Source: Gaetbulibacter saemankumensis DSM 17032 (GTDB lineage Bacteria > Bacteroidota > Bacteroidia > Flavobacteriales > Flavobacteriaceae). From it: a stretch of DNA of 64,000 nucleotides. The notes below the pieces were generated by a model. That model was not told where the DNA came from. It did no database searches and was given only the letters and a program-made list of their open reading frames with translations. Shown here piece after piece: positions 42,036-52,062 of this stretch (position 1 is its first letter; each line of letters starts with the position of its first letter). Location of the stretch: assembly GCF_000425645.1 (NCBI RefSeq), contig NZ_KE384430.1, positions 248,001 through 312,000 on the forward strand, given 5' to 3'. The translations under genes and the position numbers were made by a program.

Positions 42036-44285
42036 CTAATCATCTATTCGGAATTTTTTCTTTTTACTACCACCAAACAAGCGTTTAAAAAATCCATCCT
42101 TCTTTTCAGGGTCACAATTTAAATCTTTCAAGACCTCATCTGGTATATCTTCAAAATGCGCTTTAGTAATATTGTTAAACGAGTCGTCTTTATTCAATTT
42201 CTGATAAAACCTAGCAAATAAAGGCAATGCCGAATTTGCCCCCTGACCTATCCCTGTATTTTTAAAACCAATGGCATGATTATCATTACCAACCCACGTT
42301 ACTGTGACTAATTTAGGAGTAATTCCCACAAACCAACCATCCTTATTATTCTGAGTCGTTCCTGTTTTACCAGCAATGGCATTACTAAGGTTATAACTAG
42401 ACCTTAATCTTGTTGCTGTACCAGAATTAACAGTAGCTTGCATCATTTTAAGCATTATTTGTCTTGTATAATCACTGTAAGCTGGCTCCAATATTTCTGG
42501 TTTAAACGCCGCTATGACATTGCCATGTTTATCTTCAATTTTTGAAATAGCATAAGGTCTTACGGGCTTACTCTCATTAACATAACTCGTATAGGCTCCT
42601 GTTAAATCTTTAAGATTTATTTCAGCAACACCTAATGCTAAAGATGGCTCTTTGGGCAATGCTGTTTCGATTCCTAGTTTATTTACCTGATCTATCGTAT
42701 TTGGAATCCCAACCTTATTTAAAACTTTCACAGCAATGGTATTTACAGATTTACTCAAAGCTGTTTCAAGATTGTAATTAAGATGCTCAACTTCCTCTTC
42801 TTTACCAGAATTCGTTGGAGTCCAGTCCTCAAAATTTGTATAAGTTACCTCTGACAATGAAAAATAAGTACAGGGCTTCATACCATGCTCAATAGCCGCT
42901 GTATAAACAAAAGGTTTAAAGGTTGATCCTACCTGGCGCTTACTCTGAGATACATGGTCGTATTTAAAAAATTGATAATCAATACCACCAATATAGCTTC
43001 GAATAGCGCCCGTTGATGGCTCAACGGATAACATGCCTGTATTTAAAAACTTCATAAAGTGTTTTAAACTGTCTAAAACTGTAACATTATCGATGGTATC
43101 GCCAGACCAATTAAACAATTCAACCTGACGCTTTACGGCTAGGGAGTCTTTAATTTGTTCATCGGAAAGTCCTTGTTTCTTGAAGGTTTTATAGATCGAT
43201 AAATTTTTCATCGCAGCATTCAACATATTTTTATCTGTTAACCATGGTGCAGACGCCCCATAAGCCCTTTCATGCTGCAACTGTAGTTTGGAAAGATGTT
43301 CTTTCATAGCTGCTTCCGCCATAGCCTGCATGGTTTTATCTAAAGTGGTATACACTACCAAACCATCTCGATATAAATCGTAAGACGTTCCATCAGGTTT
43401 TTTTAGAGTATCTAAAACCGTTTTTAATTGCTTTTTTACTGATTCCCTAAAATAAGGTGCCAGCCCCATATCATGACTATAAGAAGTATAATCTAAAACC
43501 AAAGGTGTTTCCGAATAAACTTGTAATGAATCTTCCCTTATATAATTGTATTTAAGCATTTGCTGTAATACCACATTTCGGCGACCTACACTACGTTCTG
43601 AATACAATCTCGGATTAAAATAATGGGTTGCCTTAAGTGTTCCAATAAGTGTTGCCGTTTCAGGATATGTTAATTCAGAAGCAGGTTTATTAAAAAACTT
43701 CAGGGCTGCACTCTCTATTCCATAGGTGTTATCTGGAAACGGCACCGTATTAAGATATAAAGTTAAAATATCTTCCTTTGAATAGATTTCTTCCATTCGT
43801 TTTGCTATAATGGCTTCCTTAAACTTGGTAATTAGCATACTCAACATAACATACTTACGGCGACCAAAAAGATTTTTTGCCAACTGAAGTGTTATAGTAC
43901 TTCCACCTCCAGCCGATTTATCTTGAAGAATAATATTCTTTATAAATACACGGAGTAAACTAACATTATCGACACCATCATGTTCGAAAAACCGAACATC
44001 TTCTGTCGCTACCAATGCATCAATTAGATGCTTAGGAAAGTCATTATAGGTTAGTGGTTGCCTGTCGTAAATGTAGAATTTACCAATTAATTCGCCATTC
44101 CTATCTAGCACCTGCGTGGCTTCTGCCTGTTGTATAGCCTTTAAATCTTCGATAGTAGGGATTTTTCCAAAAACACCCAGGTAAACGCTACCATAAATAA
44201 CAGCAAAAAAAGCAACGACTGCAATACCCGCAATTGCTAACCGCTTTAACCATTTACTTTTTAAAAGGGATTTTAATAGTTTCAT
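42036..44285 (-). CDS. Penicillin-binding protein 1A (bifunctional transglycosylase/transpeptidase)
   Basis: A 749-residue class A PBP. It has an N-terminal membrane anchor (residues about 15-38), a glycosyltransferase 51 domain (TEDVRFFEHDGVD, GGGSTITLQLAKNLF, LYLNTVPFP) and a transpeptidase domain with GSTFKPF (active-site Ser near residue 455), KSVN and GKTGTT (near 640). It polymerises and cross-links peptidoglycan. A charged tail ends the protein (KKDGFFKRLFGGSKKKKF). It lies 26 nt downstream of hflX on the same strand and is probably cotranscribed with it. Confidence 0.94.
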   Translation of the reverse strand: MKLLKSLLKSKWLKRLAIAGIAVVAFFAVIYGSVYLGVFGKIPTIEDLKAIQQAEATQVLDRNGELIGKFYIYDRQPLTYNDFPKHLIDALVATEDVRFFEHDGVDNVSLLRVFIKNIILQDKSAGGGSTITLQLAKNLFGRRKYVMLSMLITKFKEAIIAKRMEEIYSKEDILTLYLNTVPFPDNTYGIESAALKFFNKPASELTYPETATLIGTLKATHYFNPRLYSERSVGRRNVVLQQMLKYNYIREDSLQVYSETPLVLDYTSYSHDMGLAPYFRESVKKQLKTVLDTLKKPDGTSYDLYRDGLVVYTTLDKTMQAMAEAAMKEHLSKLQLQHERAYGASAPWLTDKNMLNAAMKNLSIYKTFKKQGLSDEQIKDSLAVKRQVELFNWSGDTIDNVTVLDSLKHFMKFLNTGMLSVEPSTGAIRSYIGGIDYQFFKYDHVSQSKRQVGSTFKPFVYTAAIEHGMKPCTYFSLSEVTYTNFEDWTPTNSGKEEEVEHLNYNLETALSKSVNTIAVKVLNKVGIPNTIDQVNKLGIETALPKEPSLALGVAEINLKDLTGAYTSYVNESKPVRPYAISKIEDKHGNVIAAFKPEILEPAYSDYTRQIMLKMMQATVNSGTATRLRSSYNLSNAIAGKTGTTQNNKDGWFVGITPKLVTVTWVGNDNHAIGFKNTGIGQGANSALPLFARFYQKLNKDDSFNNITKAHFEDIPDEVLKDLNCDPEKKDGFFKRLFGGSKKKKFRIDD

Positions 44286-44311
44286 TGGGGCGGTATTTTT
44301 AGATTACTCTT

Positions 44312-45529
44312 TTACTCTATAGTGTTTCCATCGTAATCTGGATAAAGAAACTTATTATAAGGGAATCGGGTTACGTGAATTTCACGAACCTCATCATATA
44401 CGCGTTTTTTAAAATCTTCGAGATTACTCTTATTAATGGCTGAAATAAACAAGGCATTTTCCCCTATTTTATTCATCCAGGTTTTTTTCCATTCCTCTAA
44501 ACTATAATGTTTTTCGGTACGTTCCATTTCTACATCCTCATCATCGAAAGGCTCCGCTTTATAGGCATCGATTTTATTAAAAACCATGATGGTAGGCTTA
44601 TTAATACTATCTATTTCTCCTAAAATTTTGTTTACCGATTCGATATGCTCTTCAAAATTAGGATGTGAAATATCAACCACATGAAGTAGCAAATCGGCTT
44701 CCCTTACCTCATCCAAGGTACTTTTAAAACTTTCAACCAACTGGGTTGGCAACTTTCGAATAAACCCAACGGTATCACTTAATAAAAAAGGTAGATTTTG
44801 TATAACAACTTTTCTAACCGTTGTATCCAGAGTTGCAAACAACTTATTTTCCGCAAATACCTCACTTTTACTAATAACATTCATTAGGGTAGATTTCCCT
44901 ACGTTAGTATATCCCACCAAAGCGACACGCACCATAGAGCCTCGATTACCACGTTGCACGGACATTTGCTTGTCGATGGTTTTAATACGTTCTTTTAATA
45001 AAGCAATTTTATCACGAACAATACGGCGGTCGGTTTCAATTTCAGTTTCACCTGGACCACGCATTCCAATACCCCCCTTTTGTCTTTCAAGGTGCGTCCA
45101 CATCCCTCGTAATCGCGGTAATAAATACTCACATTGGGCTAGTTCAACCTGAGTTCTTGCATAACTTGTTTGAGCTCGTTGTGCAAAAATATCCAGAATT
45201 AAATTCGTTCTATCTAATACTTTACATTCTAATATTTTACTAATATTACGCTCCTGCGCTGCGGATAACTCGTCATCAAAAATAGCTGTGGTTATATCAT
45301 TCTCATCTATAAATGCTTTTACATCCTCCATTTTACCTGTCCCGATAAAGGTTTTCGGATTAGGCATATCCATTTTCTGTGTAAAGCGTTTTACAACTTC
45401 ACCGCCAGCCGTGTAGGTTAAAAATTCTAATTCATCTAAATATTCTTTAGATTTAGCTTCATCTTGTTCCCTGGTTACGACACCCACTAAAACTGCCTTT
45501 TCTAATGAAATATCTTTCTTCTCTAGCAT
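44312..45529 (-). CDS. hflX: HflX ribosome-associated GTPase
   Basis: A 405-residue GTPase. The N-terminal HflX domain (about 1-185, with LFDDELSAAQERNI-like core and RGPGETEIETDRR) leads into the G domain: G1 GYTNVGKST (near residue 208), G3 DTVGFIRKLP and G4 NKID. HflX splits stalled 70S ribosomes, for example after heat shock. Its first gene position before PBP1A and the exact -7 element at 45547-45554 suggest one transcript for both. Confidence 0.94.
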   Translation of the reverse strand: MLEKKDISLEKAVLVGVVTREQDEAKSKEYLDELEFLTYTAGGEVVKRFTQKMDMPNPKTFIGTGKMEDVKAFIDENDITTAIFDDELSAAQERNISKILECKVLDRTNLILDIFAQRAQTSYARTQVELAQCEYLLPRLRGMWTHLERQKGGIGMRGPGETEIETDRRIVRDKIALLKERIKTIDKQMSVQRGNRGSMVRVALVGYTNVGKSTLMNVISKSEVFAENKLFATLDTTVRKVVIQNLPFLLSDTVGFIRKLPTQLVESFKSTLDEVREADLLLHVVDISHPNFEEHIESVNKILGEIDSINKPTIMVFNKIDAYKAEPFDDEDVEMERTEKHYSLEEWKKTWMNKIGENALFISAINKSNLEDFKKRVYDEVREIHVTRFPYNKFLYPDYDGNTIE

Positions 45530-45546
45530 AAAAAATAATTAATGTA

Positions 45547-45554
45547 CAAAGTTA
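45547..45554 (-). promoter_or_regulatory. -7 element of the hflX promoter
   Basis: On the minus strand TAACTTTG is an exact TAnnTTTG match 17 nt before the hflX start. No clear -33 TTTG. Confidence 0.5.
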
Positions 45555-45608
45555 CATAATTGCAATCATTTTAATTTTTATATTTTTAATTCAGATTAAT
45601 GAATTTAG

Positions 45609-46577
45609 ATGGATAATTTCGAAGATGCTCCTGAGCGCCCCGATTTGCATACAATAGGTTTTTATAACGTTGAAAATCTATTTGACATATATGACGACAA
45701 ACGCACGAATGATAATGATTTCCTTCCAATTTCGGCTAAAAAGTGGACTCCCAATCGCTATGATAATAAGCTAAGAAAATTAAGCTTTACCATTGCTAAT
45801 ATTGGTCGATTAGAAACTGGAAAACCACCGGCTGTAATGGGTTTAGCTGAAGTTGAAAATGCCAAAGTCATAGAAGATTTAATAAACTACGAGCACTTAA
45901 AATCCTATAATTACAACTATGTACATTATAATTCTCCTGATGAACGTGGTATCGACGTGGCGTTGATATATAACGCAGACATGTTTAAAATAGACACTAC
46001 CGATACCTTTAGCATTTATTTAGAACATGCCGATGGCACTCCAGACTACACTCGGGATATTCTGCTCGTTTCAGGCTCCTTGCATGGTGACTATATTCAT
46101 ATTATTGTTAATCACTGGTCTTCACGCCATGAAGGTGAAAAAGAAACCGAACAAAAACGCTTAGTGTCTTCTGAAAAGGTTGCAGAGATTATAGACTCTT
46201 TACAAACCCAGAATTCGGATGCTAAAATTATTGTGATGGGCGATTTTAACGATAACCCCTCGAACCAAAGTATTAAAAACCTAGTTAACAATTTCAATTT
46301 ATATAACCCTATGAATACCCTACGTTCGTTTAGTCGTGGTACAGTATTACATAACCGGCAGTGGTTTTTGTTCGATCAGATATTTTTCACAAGTAATTTT
46401 ATAGCAACAACAACCAATGCATTAGAATACGAAACGGCCGATATTTTTGATGTAGATTTTCTTAAGCAATTCAAAGGAAAATTTAAAGGTTCTCCCTTTA
46501 GAACTTACGTAGGTAAAAAATACCATGGCGGTTACAGCGATCATTTTCCAGTGTATGCTATTCTCAAAAAGAATTAA
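45609..46577 (+). CDS. Endonuclease/exonuclease/phosphatase-fold protein, no signal peptide
   Basis: A 322-residue metal-dependent hydrolase of the EEP (DNase I-like) family: FYNVENLFD (metal-binding Asn), LAEVEN (Glu), VNHWSSR (His), MGDFNDNP (Asp, Asn) and GYSDHFPVY (Asp-His) are all present. No signal peptide can be read; a stop codon is just upstream, so it looks cytoplasmic. It is a paralogue of the protein at 50947, and the two flank a TonB receptor and DUF5689 lipoprotein on the opposite strand. A nuclease acting on imported nucleic-acid fragments is plausible; a phosphodiesterase or phosphatase is the alternative. Confidence 0.8.
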   Translation: MDNFEDAPERPDLHTIGFYNVENLFDIYDDKRTNDNDFLPISAKKWTPNRYDNKLRKLSFTIANIGRLETGKPPAVMGLAEVENAKVIEDLINYEHLKSYNYNYVHYNSPDERGIDVALIYNADMFKIDTTDTFSIYLEHADGTPDYTRDILLVSGSLHGDYIHIIVNHWSSRHEGEKETEQKRLVSSEKVAEIIDSLQTQNSDAKIIVMGDFNDNPSNQSIKNLVNNFNLYNPMNTLRSFSRGTVLHNRQWFLFDQIFFTSNFIATTTNALEYETADIFDVDFLKQFKGKFKGSPFRTYVGKKYHGGYSDHFPVYAILKKN

Positions 46578-46580
46578 ATA

Positions 46581-46608
46581 AAAAAGACCGCCAATTAGCA
46601 GTCTTTTT
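46581..46608. terminator. Terminator between EEP gene and DUF5689 gene
   Basis: AAAAAGAC (46581-46588) pairs with GTCTTTTT (46601-46608), with an inner GC extension carrying a mismatch. It can act on both strands. Confidence 0.7.
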
Positions 46609-46627
46609 CCTTGTAATAAGATAATAT

Positions 46628-47974
46628 TTAAGGCACATATACCTTTACATTATCGACATGTAAGGTCATATTTTGATTCCCAGTATCGCTGCCCGTATAT
46701 CTAAAAGCGATATAAGCCATCCCCGAATAACTTGATAAATCTATAGCTCCTGAATCTGTAAAACTGTACCACTCACCATAATCTACTTTATAACTAACAT
46801 CGAATGTTAAAGGCTCCCAAGTGGCTGTGGCAATACCCGCTGTTGTACCATCAAAATCTGTTGAAATTAAAACAGCCAATGGATCATGACCTGAATCAGG
46901 ATATGCATGCTCCGTCTGGAACGACAACAATTCGCCTTCCTGAGTATCTAAATCTATGCCTGGTGTTATTAACCAAGATACCACTGTTGCATCTCCAGAA
47001 TTATAAGGGTTTAATTCGGCATAACCATTACCACTAAACACCTGCTCCGTCCAAAGTTCAGTACCCTCAGTGACAAAATTCGTCCAGCCTGGCAAATCTA
47101 AAGTCGTATTATCTACAGCCGCACTAAAAGTTTCTTCAAATAAAGGATCGCAACGATCACTATCGAACATCACATCATTAGTATCACGAATAAATAATTG
47201 ATAATCTGCATTATACTTACTAAAAATGGCTACAACCGAGCCTCTTCCTTCTGGAAACATCTGATTTTTAAAATCTGAAAACCCACTATTTCTTAAAATA
47301 GTTTCAGAATCATCATTACAGTTTTTTAGATAACGATTTATCGTAAAAGTATTATCGGGATATCCATAAGGCTGCCCAACTTCCTCGCTACGTAATTGCA
47401 TATCATCAATTTGTACCAACATGTTAATATAACTATCATTAAATTCAGAAGGAGTAATTACTTTAGGAACAATCGTTGCAACTTCAGCCGAGCGAATAAT
47501 ATAATTGGTATAATCAAAGGCAGAAATTCTTCCTACCGAAGTTCCTTCGATAGCCCCAATATGAAGCACTCCATTCATATCGTCCATACCTAAACCATTC
47601 AATTTGACATATATTTTCCTTCCTGGCCTGTAGAGTGCAAACATGGAAGTAAGATCGACATCTAACTGAATAGCAGCACTAGGATTCTCAGGGGCATCCT
47701 GAATAATAAGTACTTTATATAAGTTGCCAGCTTCATCATTAGAGACCACGTAACCTTCAATTATTAATTCGCCTCCATTGTTAGCTTCATCAAAATCGAC
47801 GAAACTTCCCGAATACATTTCTTTAACTAGTGAAATGGTTGTGTTAGGAGTTATATCAGGCTCGGTAATTTCCAATTCAGGAATATTATAATCGTCGTCT
47901 TCTACACAAGCAGTAAAAGCCAGGGCGAACACTATGGAAAGTGTCATGAATAAAAATGTATTTAACTTTTTCAT
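46628..47974 (-). CDS. DUF5689-type lipoprotein, partner of the adjacent TonB receptor
   Basis: A 448-residue lipoprotein with lipobox ALAFTAC followed by an acidic VEDDDYN, a surface-export signal. I chose 47974 (MKKLNTFLF) because it gives this lipobox; an ATG at 48040 adds 22 residues without a signal. The N-terminal half (about 45-260) matches DUF5689, an OB-like nucleic-acid-binding-style fold (ELIIEGYVVSND, YKVLIIQD). The C-terminal half resembles a choice-of-anchor-J carbohydrate-binding-like sandwich (LPGWTNFVTEGT ... MTLHVDNVKVYV). It lies 69 nt after the TonB receptor gene. Likely role: capture of polymer ligand, perhaps nucleic acid, for the receptor. Confidence 0.75.
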   Translation of the reverse strand: MKKLNTFLFMTLSIVFALAFTACVEDDDYNIPELEITEPDITPNTTISLVKEMYSGSFVDFDEANNGGELIIEGYVVSNDEAGNLYKVLIIQDAPENPSAAIQLDVDLTSMFALYRPGRKIYVKLNGLGMDDMNGVLHIGAIEGTSVGRISAFDYTNYIIRSAEVATIVPKVITPSEFNDSYINMLVQIDDMQLRSEEVGQPYGYPDNTFTINRYLKNCNDDSETILRNSGFSDFKNQMFPEGRGSVVAIFSKYNADYQLFIRDTNDVMFDSDRCDPLFEETFSAAVDNTTLDLPGWTNFVTEGTELWTEQVFSGNGYAELNPYNSGDATVVSWLITPGIDLDTQEGELLSFQTEHAYPDSGHDPLAVLISTDFDGTTAGIATATWEPLTFDVSYKVDYGEWYSFTDSGAIDLSSYSGMAYIAFRYTGSDTGNQNMTLHVDNVKVYVP

Positions 47975-48043
47975 GATATTATTTTTATTGAATTTATCTA
48001 ATGCACTGCACATCATAACTTTTAATATGTTTTTGAACATGGG

Positions 48044-50812
48044 TTAAAATCTGAAATACAGATTTAAAAAATAGTTTGCACCACGACCATACCAGTATTT
48101 GGACCCGAATACTGGAGTGTCATTACTAGCATCATCTCTTAACTGACGGAAATTAGCATTTCTACCTTGTTCGAATCCGCCCGTTTTGTATTCTTTATCC
48201 AATACGTTACCGATACTTGCAAAAAAACCAATGTAATAATCGTCCAGTTTCCAGGATTTACCACCAATTAAATTTACAACCATATAATTATCGAACCGTT
48301 CTTGTCTTAAAAGGTCTCTGGCTAAATCTTCATCATAATCATTAAATGGTAAACCGTCTACTGGATCTGTATAGAAATTTGAAGTTCTTGTTAATGGGCT
48401 AACATCCACATAAGTATCAGCAAAGAAATTAGCCGTTGCTCCAAACCACCAGTAATCAGGATCGCGATACTCAAAACCTACCGAATAAGCTTTTTGTGGA
48501 CCATTCGCAATTTTATAATCTTTTAAATTTGCTTTACCTATTGATGCTGATACAGCATCGGCCGTTAATTTTAAATTAGGATTATTGGCATAAGTGTATT
48601 GCCCTATTGAAGCCGCCCCCTTTAACTTTATAGTTGGGGTTACCTGAGCATCGATACCAATTTCGGCCCCAATATGCTGTTTATCGATATCCTGAAGTAC
48701 TTCATTTACAAATTCGGCATCATCTTCGAACCCTATAACACCATCGGCATAATAAAACGAGATGTCATTAGCATCTTCTGTTTTCACATAAAACCCGGTA
48801 AGTTTAGCTTTTAGTATGGGTGATCGGTATATATAACTTGCATCTACTGCAGTAATTTTTTCTTCAACGATATCGGGTACAATATTATTATTTACACGGG
48901 CATTAGAAAAGGTATTCCTTAAATTGGGAGCTCTTGTTATATACCCAGCATTGACATCAATTAAATGTTTTCCCGATATTTTATAAGTGAAGCCTCCTTT
49001 ACCACCAAAGCCAGTAAAATTGACCTTGTCACTTTTACCAAATGAATTCCCTGTATTGGCTTCATTATCGTACAGCCCTTCACGTTGATAATTAGTTTGT
49101 GAAATGCTTCCCGATAAATAAAAATCTATTTTATTGTATTTGAATTGTGCTTGAGCATACCCAGAAATTACATCGGCGAATAACTTATAATTATACCGGA
49201 ATGTATCACCCTCTCCTGCAATTCGATTTGGATTATTTAAATCGTATTGAAACCCGCCAAAAGAATCAACATTTAAAAACCCGTTACCTCCCAGCAAATC
49301 AATAATTTCCGCAAAATTGTTGGACACCAAGTTTTTATAATTTACAGAAGCATTTAATAAGATATTATCTGTTAACTGCGAATTTAAAATAGTGTTGACT
49401 GTAAATTGATTATCATCATTCCTATCTTCATATAGGGCATAGGTTGAATAATTCCCAATATTCTCCAGATTCGTTAGATACATACTTTCCCAATCTACCT
49501 GACCATCATTTACAAATTGCTCTAGGCTTAAATACGCCTTTTCGTAATCTGGACCTGCTTCAAGTGTTAACCAGTAGCTCGGTAACTTCTGGTAATAAGC
49601 GGGACTAGGATTAGAACCTCCTCCAATTGGTAAACCATCATCATTTAAACGGGTTCCTCCAAAATCAATACGACTATTACCTATTTTTCCAAACTGATAA
49701 CCGACATTGGTATTTAAAGTCGTTTTGCTTGAAATGTCCCAATAGTGATTTAACATAAAAATAGGCTCTTCAACCTCTTTAACTCTGGAATTGCGTTTAT
49801 GTCCATTTTGCCACCCCCAGTATTCATTATATTTAATGCCTTTTAAATTGTAAACTTCCTGAGTATTAGGGGAGGACTTACCTCGTTTGTTAGGCGCGTA
49901 AATAGATGTAAAATTTATACTATGCTTATCACCAAATTGTTTTTCAATAGAAACAAAAAATGAATTAGAATCATATAGCGTGGCATCTTGATACCCCTCG
50001 TTTCCCCAACGTCTTGAAATCATAAATGCCATAGACCAGCCGCCCTTTAAAAGGCCGGTGGCATAGCTTGCCATGGCTCGATTGGTGTAACTTCGGTTTG
50101 AAAACGAATAGGTGAGCTGCCCGCCTTCTCGATAACTGGAAGCCCGTGTGTTGATATTGGAAGTTCCTAAAACACCTCCGAAATTATAAGCCGAAGGTGT
50201 TAAACCCACGGTTAATTCCTGATTTCTTCCCATATCGTTTAAACCTCCCCAATTACTCCATTGCGGTCGCCCGTTATACATTTTATTCATTTCAATTCCG
50301 CTAATCAATACCGAACTATTTTCTGTATCTAATCCTCGCATTCTAAAAAATGAAGCGCTAAACTCGAAAGCTGCTGTACGCTGAAAAACATCTAACGACG
50401 ACATGAGTAAACCCGAAATGTTATCCGCACCACTAGTATCATCGTTCAACTCATCGTCGGTTAAAGTGATTGTAAACAAATCCTGAGAACTCGTTGCATC
50501 GTATTCCAGAGTCATATCACTAATGTCAACCGTACGAGATTCATTCACAACAATAGGATAGCGCTTACTAATGTATCCTCCTTTTGAAATCTTTAAAATC
50601 TGCTCACCCAAAGGCACATTAACAGCAAACACAAATGCTCCATTCGCATCGGTCAGGGCGGTATGCTCTGTGTTTTCAATTAAAATAGTTACCTCGGGAA
50701 TAGGCTTAAATGAAACGGCATCTTTAACACTTCCCTTTATAAGTGTTTGTTGCGCATAAGATGAAAAAAATAAAAGCGTTCCAAATAAAGAAAAGAGTAA
50801 CTTTTTATCCAT
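48044..50812 (-). CDS. TonB-dependent receptor with carboxypeptidase-D-like domain
   Basis: A 922-residue receptor with signal MDKKLLFSLFGTLLFFSSYAQ. It has the N-terminal sandwich domain (about 24-110; IKGSVKDAVSFKPIPEVTIL), then a plug and a long barrel with many aromatic loops, ending in ANYFLNLYFRF. It is followed by the DUF5689 lipoprotein and is flanked on the plus strand by two EEP nuclease-fold genes. The set suggests uptake of nucleic-acid or phosphoester compounds. A peptide or glycan substrate cannot be excluded. No PhoB-type box is visible upstream. Confidence 0.85.
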   Translation of the reverse strand: MDKKLLFSLFGTLLFFSSYAQQTLIKGSVKDAVSFKPIPEVTILIENTEHTALTDANGAFVFAVNVPLGEQILKISKGGYISKRYPIVVNESRTVDISDMTLEYDATSSQDLFTITLTDDELNDDTSGADNISGLLMSSLDVFQRTAAFEFSASFFRMRGLDTENSSVLISGIEMNKMYNGRPQWSNWGGLNDMGRNQELTVGLTPSAYNFGGVLGTSNINTRASSYREGGQLTYSFSNRSYTNRAMASYATGLLKGGWSMAFMISRRWGNEGYQDATLYDSNSFFVSIEKQFGDKHSINFTSIYAPNKRGKSSPNTQEVYNLKGIKYNEYWGWQNGHKRNSRVKEVEEPIFMLNHYWDISSKTTLNTNVGYQFGKIGNSRIDFGGTRLNDDGLPIGGGSNPSPAYYQKLPSYWLTLEAGPDYEKAYLSLEQFVNDGQVDWESMYLTNLENIGNYSTYALYEDRNDDNQFTVNTILNSQLTDNILLNASVNYKNLVSNNFAEIIDLLGGNGFLNVDSFGGFQYDLNNPNRIAGEGDTFRYNYKLFADVISGYAQAQFKYNKIDFYLSGSISQTNYQREGLYDNEANTGNSFGKSDKVNFTGFGGKGGFTYKISGKHLIDVNAGYITRAPNLRNTFSNARVNNNIVPDIVEEKITAVDASYIYRSPILKAKLTGFYVKTEDANDISFYYADGVIGFEDDAEFVNEVLQDIDKQHIGAEIGIDAQVTPTIKLKGAASIGQYTYANNPNLKLTADAVSASIGKANLKDYKIANGPQKAYSVGFEYRDPDYWWFGATANFFADTYVDVSPLTRTSNFYTDPVDGLPFNDYDEDLARDLLRQERFDNYMVVNLIGGKSWKLDDYYIGFFASIGNVLDKEYKTGGFEQGRNANFRQLRDDASNDTPVFGSKYWYGRGANYFLNLYFRF

Positions 50813-50946
50813 ACTTTAATTTAAGGTTAATTGATCTTTAAAATATTTGTTGTATATTAAATTTACCACACTAAGTTACATATTTTCTCACAAATATTTA
50901 TTTTTGATGAATAATATTCAGTTTTTATAACCATAATATTTCAATA

Positions 50947-52005
50947 ATGAAGCTAATTAAACTGTTCTTTTTAATCATTACCTTTTTAAGTTTTCAAAAC
51001 AAGGGACTTTGTCAAGAAAAAAAAACATTCAAGGTACATACCATTGCTTTTTACAACTTAGAAAACTTGTTTGACACTATAAACGACCCGAATAAATTTG
51101 ACGAGGCCAGTCCGATAATGGAATTAAAAACCAACCGCTCTAATGTCTATAAACAAAAAGTAAAAAACATGGCTAAAGTTATTGCCGACATTGGTTACGA
51201 AACAGCCCACAATAGCCCGGCCATTATAGGAATTTCTGAAGTTGAAAACCGAGAAGTTGTTGAAGATTTAGTAAACGATTCGTTATTAAGGAACAAAGAT
51301 TATGGCATTATTCATTATTCTTCACCCGATGCCAGAGGTATTGATGTTGCTTTATTATATCAAAAAAAACTATTTAACCCGGTAACTACAAGCAGTCACG
51401 AATTAAAAATTTACGATGATAATCCTAAAAAACGTGTTTACACAAGGGATCAATTATTAGTATCTGGTGAGTTGGAAGGCGACCCTATACACCTCATAGT
51501 AAATCATTGGCCTTCAAGAAGCGGCGGCGAAGCAAAAAGCAGACCTAAACGTGTTGCCGCGGCTAAACTAACAAAACACCTGGTAGATTCTGTCCAAGCT
51601 CACAACCCTTATGCCAAAGTATTTATCATGGGCGATTTAAACGACGACCCTACGAATAAAAGTGTAAAAGATATTTTAAAAGCAGAAAAAAATAGAAAAA
51701 AAGTAAAGCTTAAAGGAATTTACAATCCCTATGAAAACTTTTTTAATAATGGCCTTGGAACAACAGCTTACCGAGATGCCTGGAGTTTGTTTGACCAAAT
51801 TTTAATAACCCAACCCCTATTAGATAAAGATTATTCTTCATTCCGTTATTACAAAGCGGGCATTTACAACAAAAACTATTTAATAAGCAGTAAAGGACGA
51901 TACAAAGGTTACCCTATGCGAAGTTTTTCTAATGGCAGCTTTACTAATGGATACAGCGACCACTTTCCAGTATATGTTTATGTAATTCGTGAAACCAACA
52001 AATAA
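50947..52005 (+). CDS. Secreted endonuclease/exonuclease/phosphatase-fold protein
   Basis: A 352-residue EEP protein with a Sec signal (MKLIKLFFLIITFLSFQ, cleavage near LCQ). All motifs are intact: FYNLENLFD, SEVEN, SPDARGIDVAL, VNHWPSRSGGE, MGDLNDDP and GYSDHFPVY. It is similar to the protein at 45609 but is exported, so it could cut nucleic acids or phosphodiesters in the periplasm or outside. It is divergent from the TonB receptor gene across 134 nt. Confidence 0.85.
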   Translation: MKLIKLFFLIITFLSFQNKGLCQEKKTFKVHTIAFYNLENLFDTINDPNKFDEASPIMELKTNRSNVYKQKVKNMAKVIADIGYETAHNSPAIIGISEVENREVVEDLVNDSLLRNKDYGIIHYSSPDARGIDVALLYQKKLFNPVTTSSHELKIYDDNPKKRVYTRDQLLVSGELEGDPIHLIVNHWPSRSGGEAKSRPKRVAAAKLTKHLVDSVQAHNPYAKVFIMGDLNDDPTNKSVKDILKAEKNRKKVKLKGIYNPYENFFNNGLGTTAYRDAWSLFDQILITQPLLDKDYSSFRYYKAGIYNKNYLISSKGRYKGYPMRSFSNGSFTNGYSDHFPVYVYVIRETNK

Positions 52006-52015
52006 CACTGTCCTC

Positions 52016-52059
52016 AGTAAATAAAAAAAGCGACTTAAAAGTCGCTTTTTTTATTTACT
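52016..52059. terminator. Bidirectional terminator after the secreted EEP gene
   Basis: A very long perfect palindrome: 21-nt arms (core AAAAAAAGCGACTT and its complement) with a 2-nt loop, ending in T- and A-rich runs. It serves the EEP gene (+) and the membrane protein gene (-). Confidence 0.85.
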
Positions 52060-52062
52060 GTT

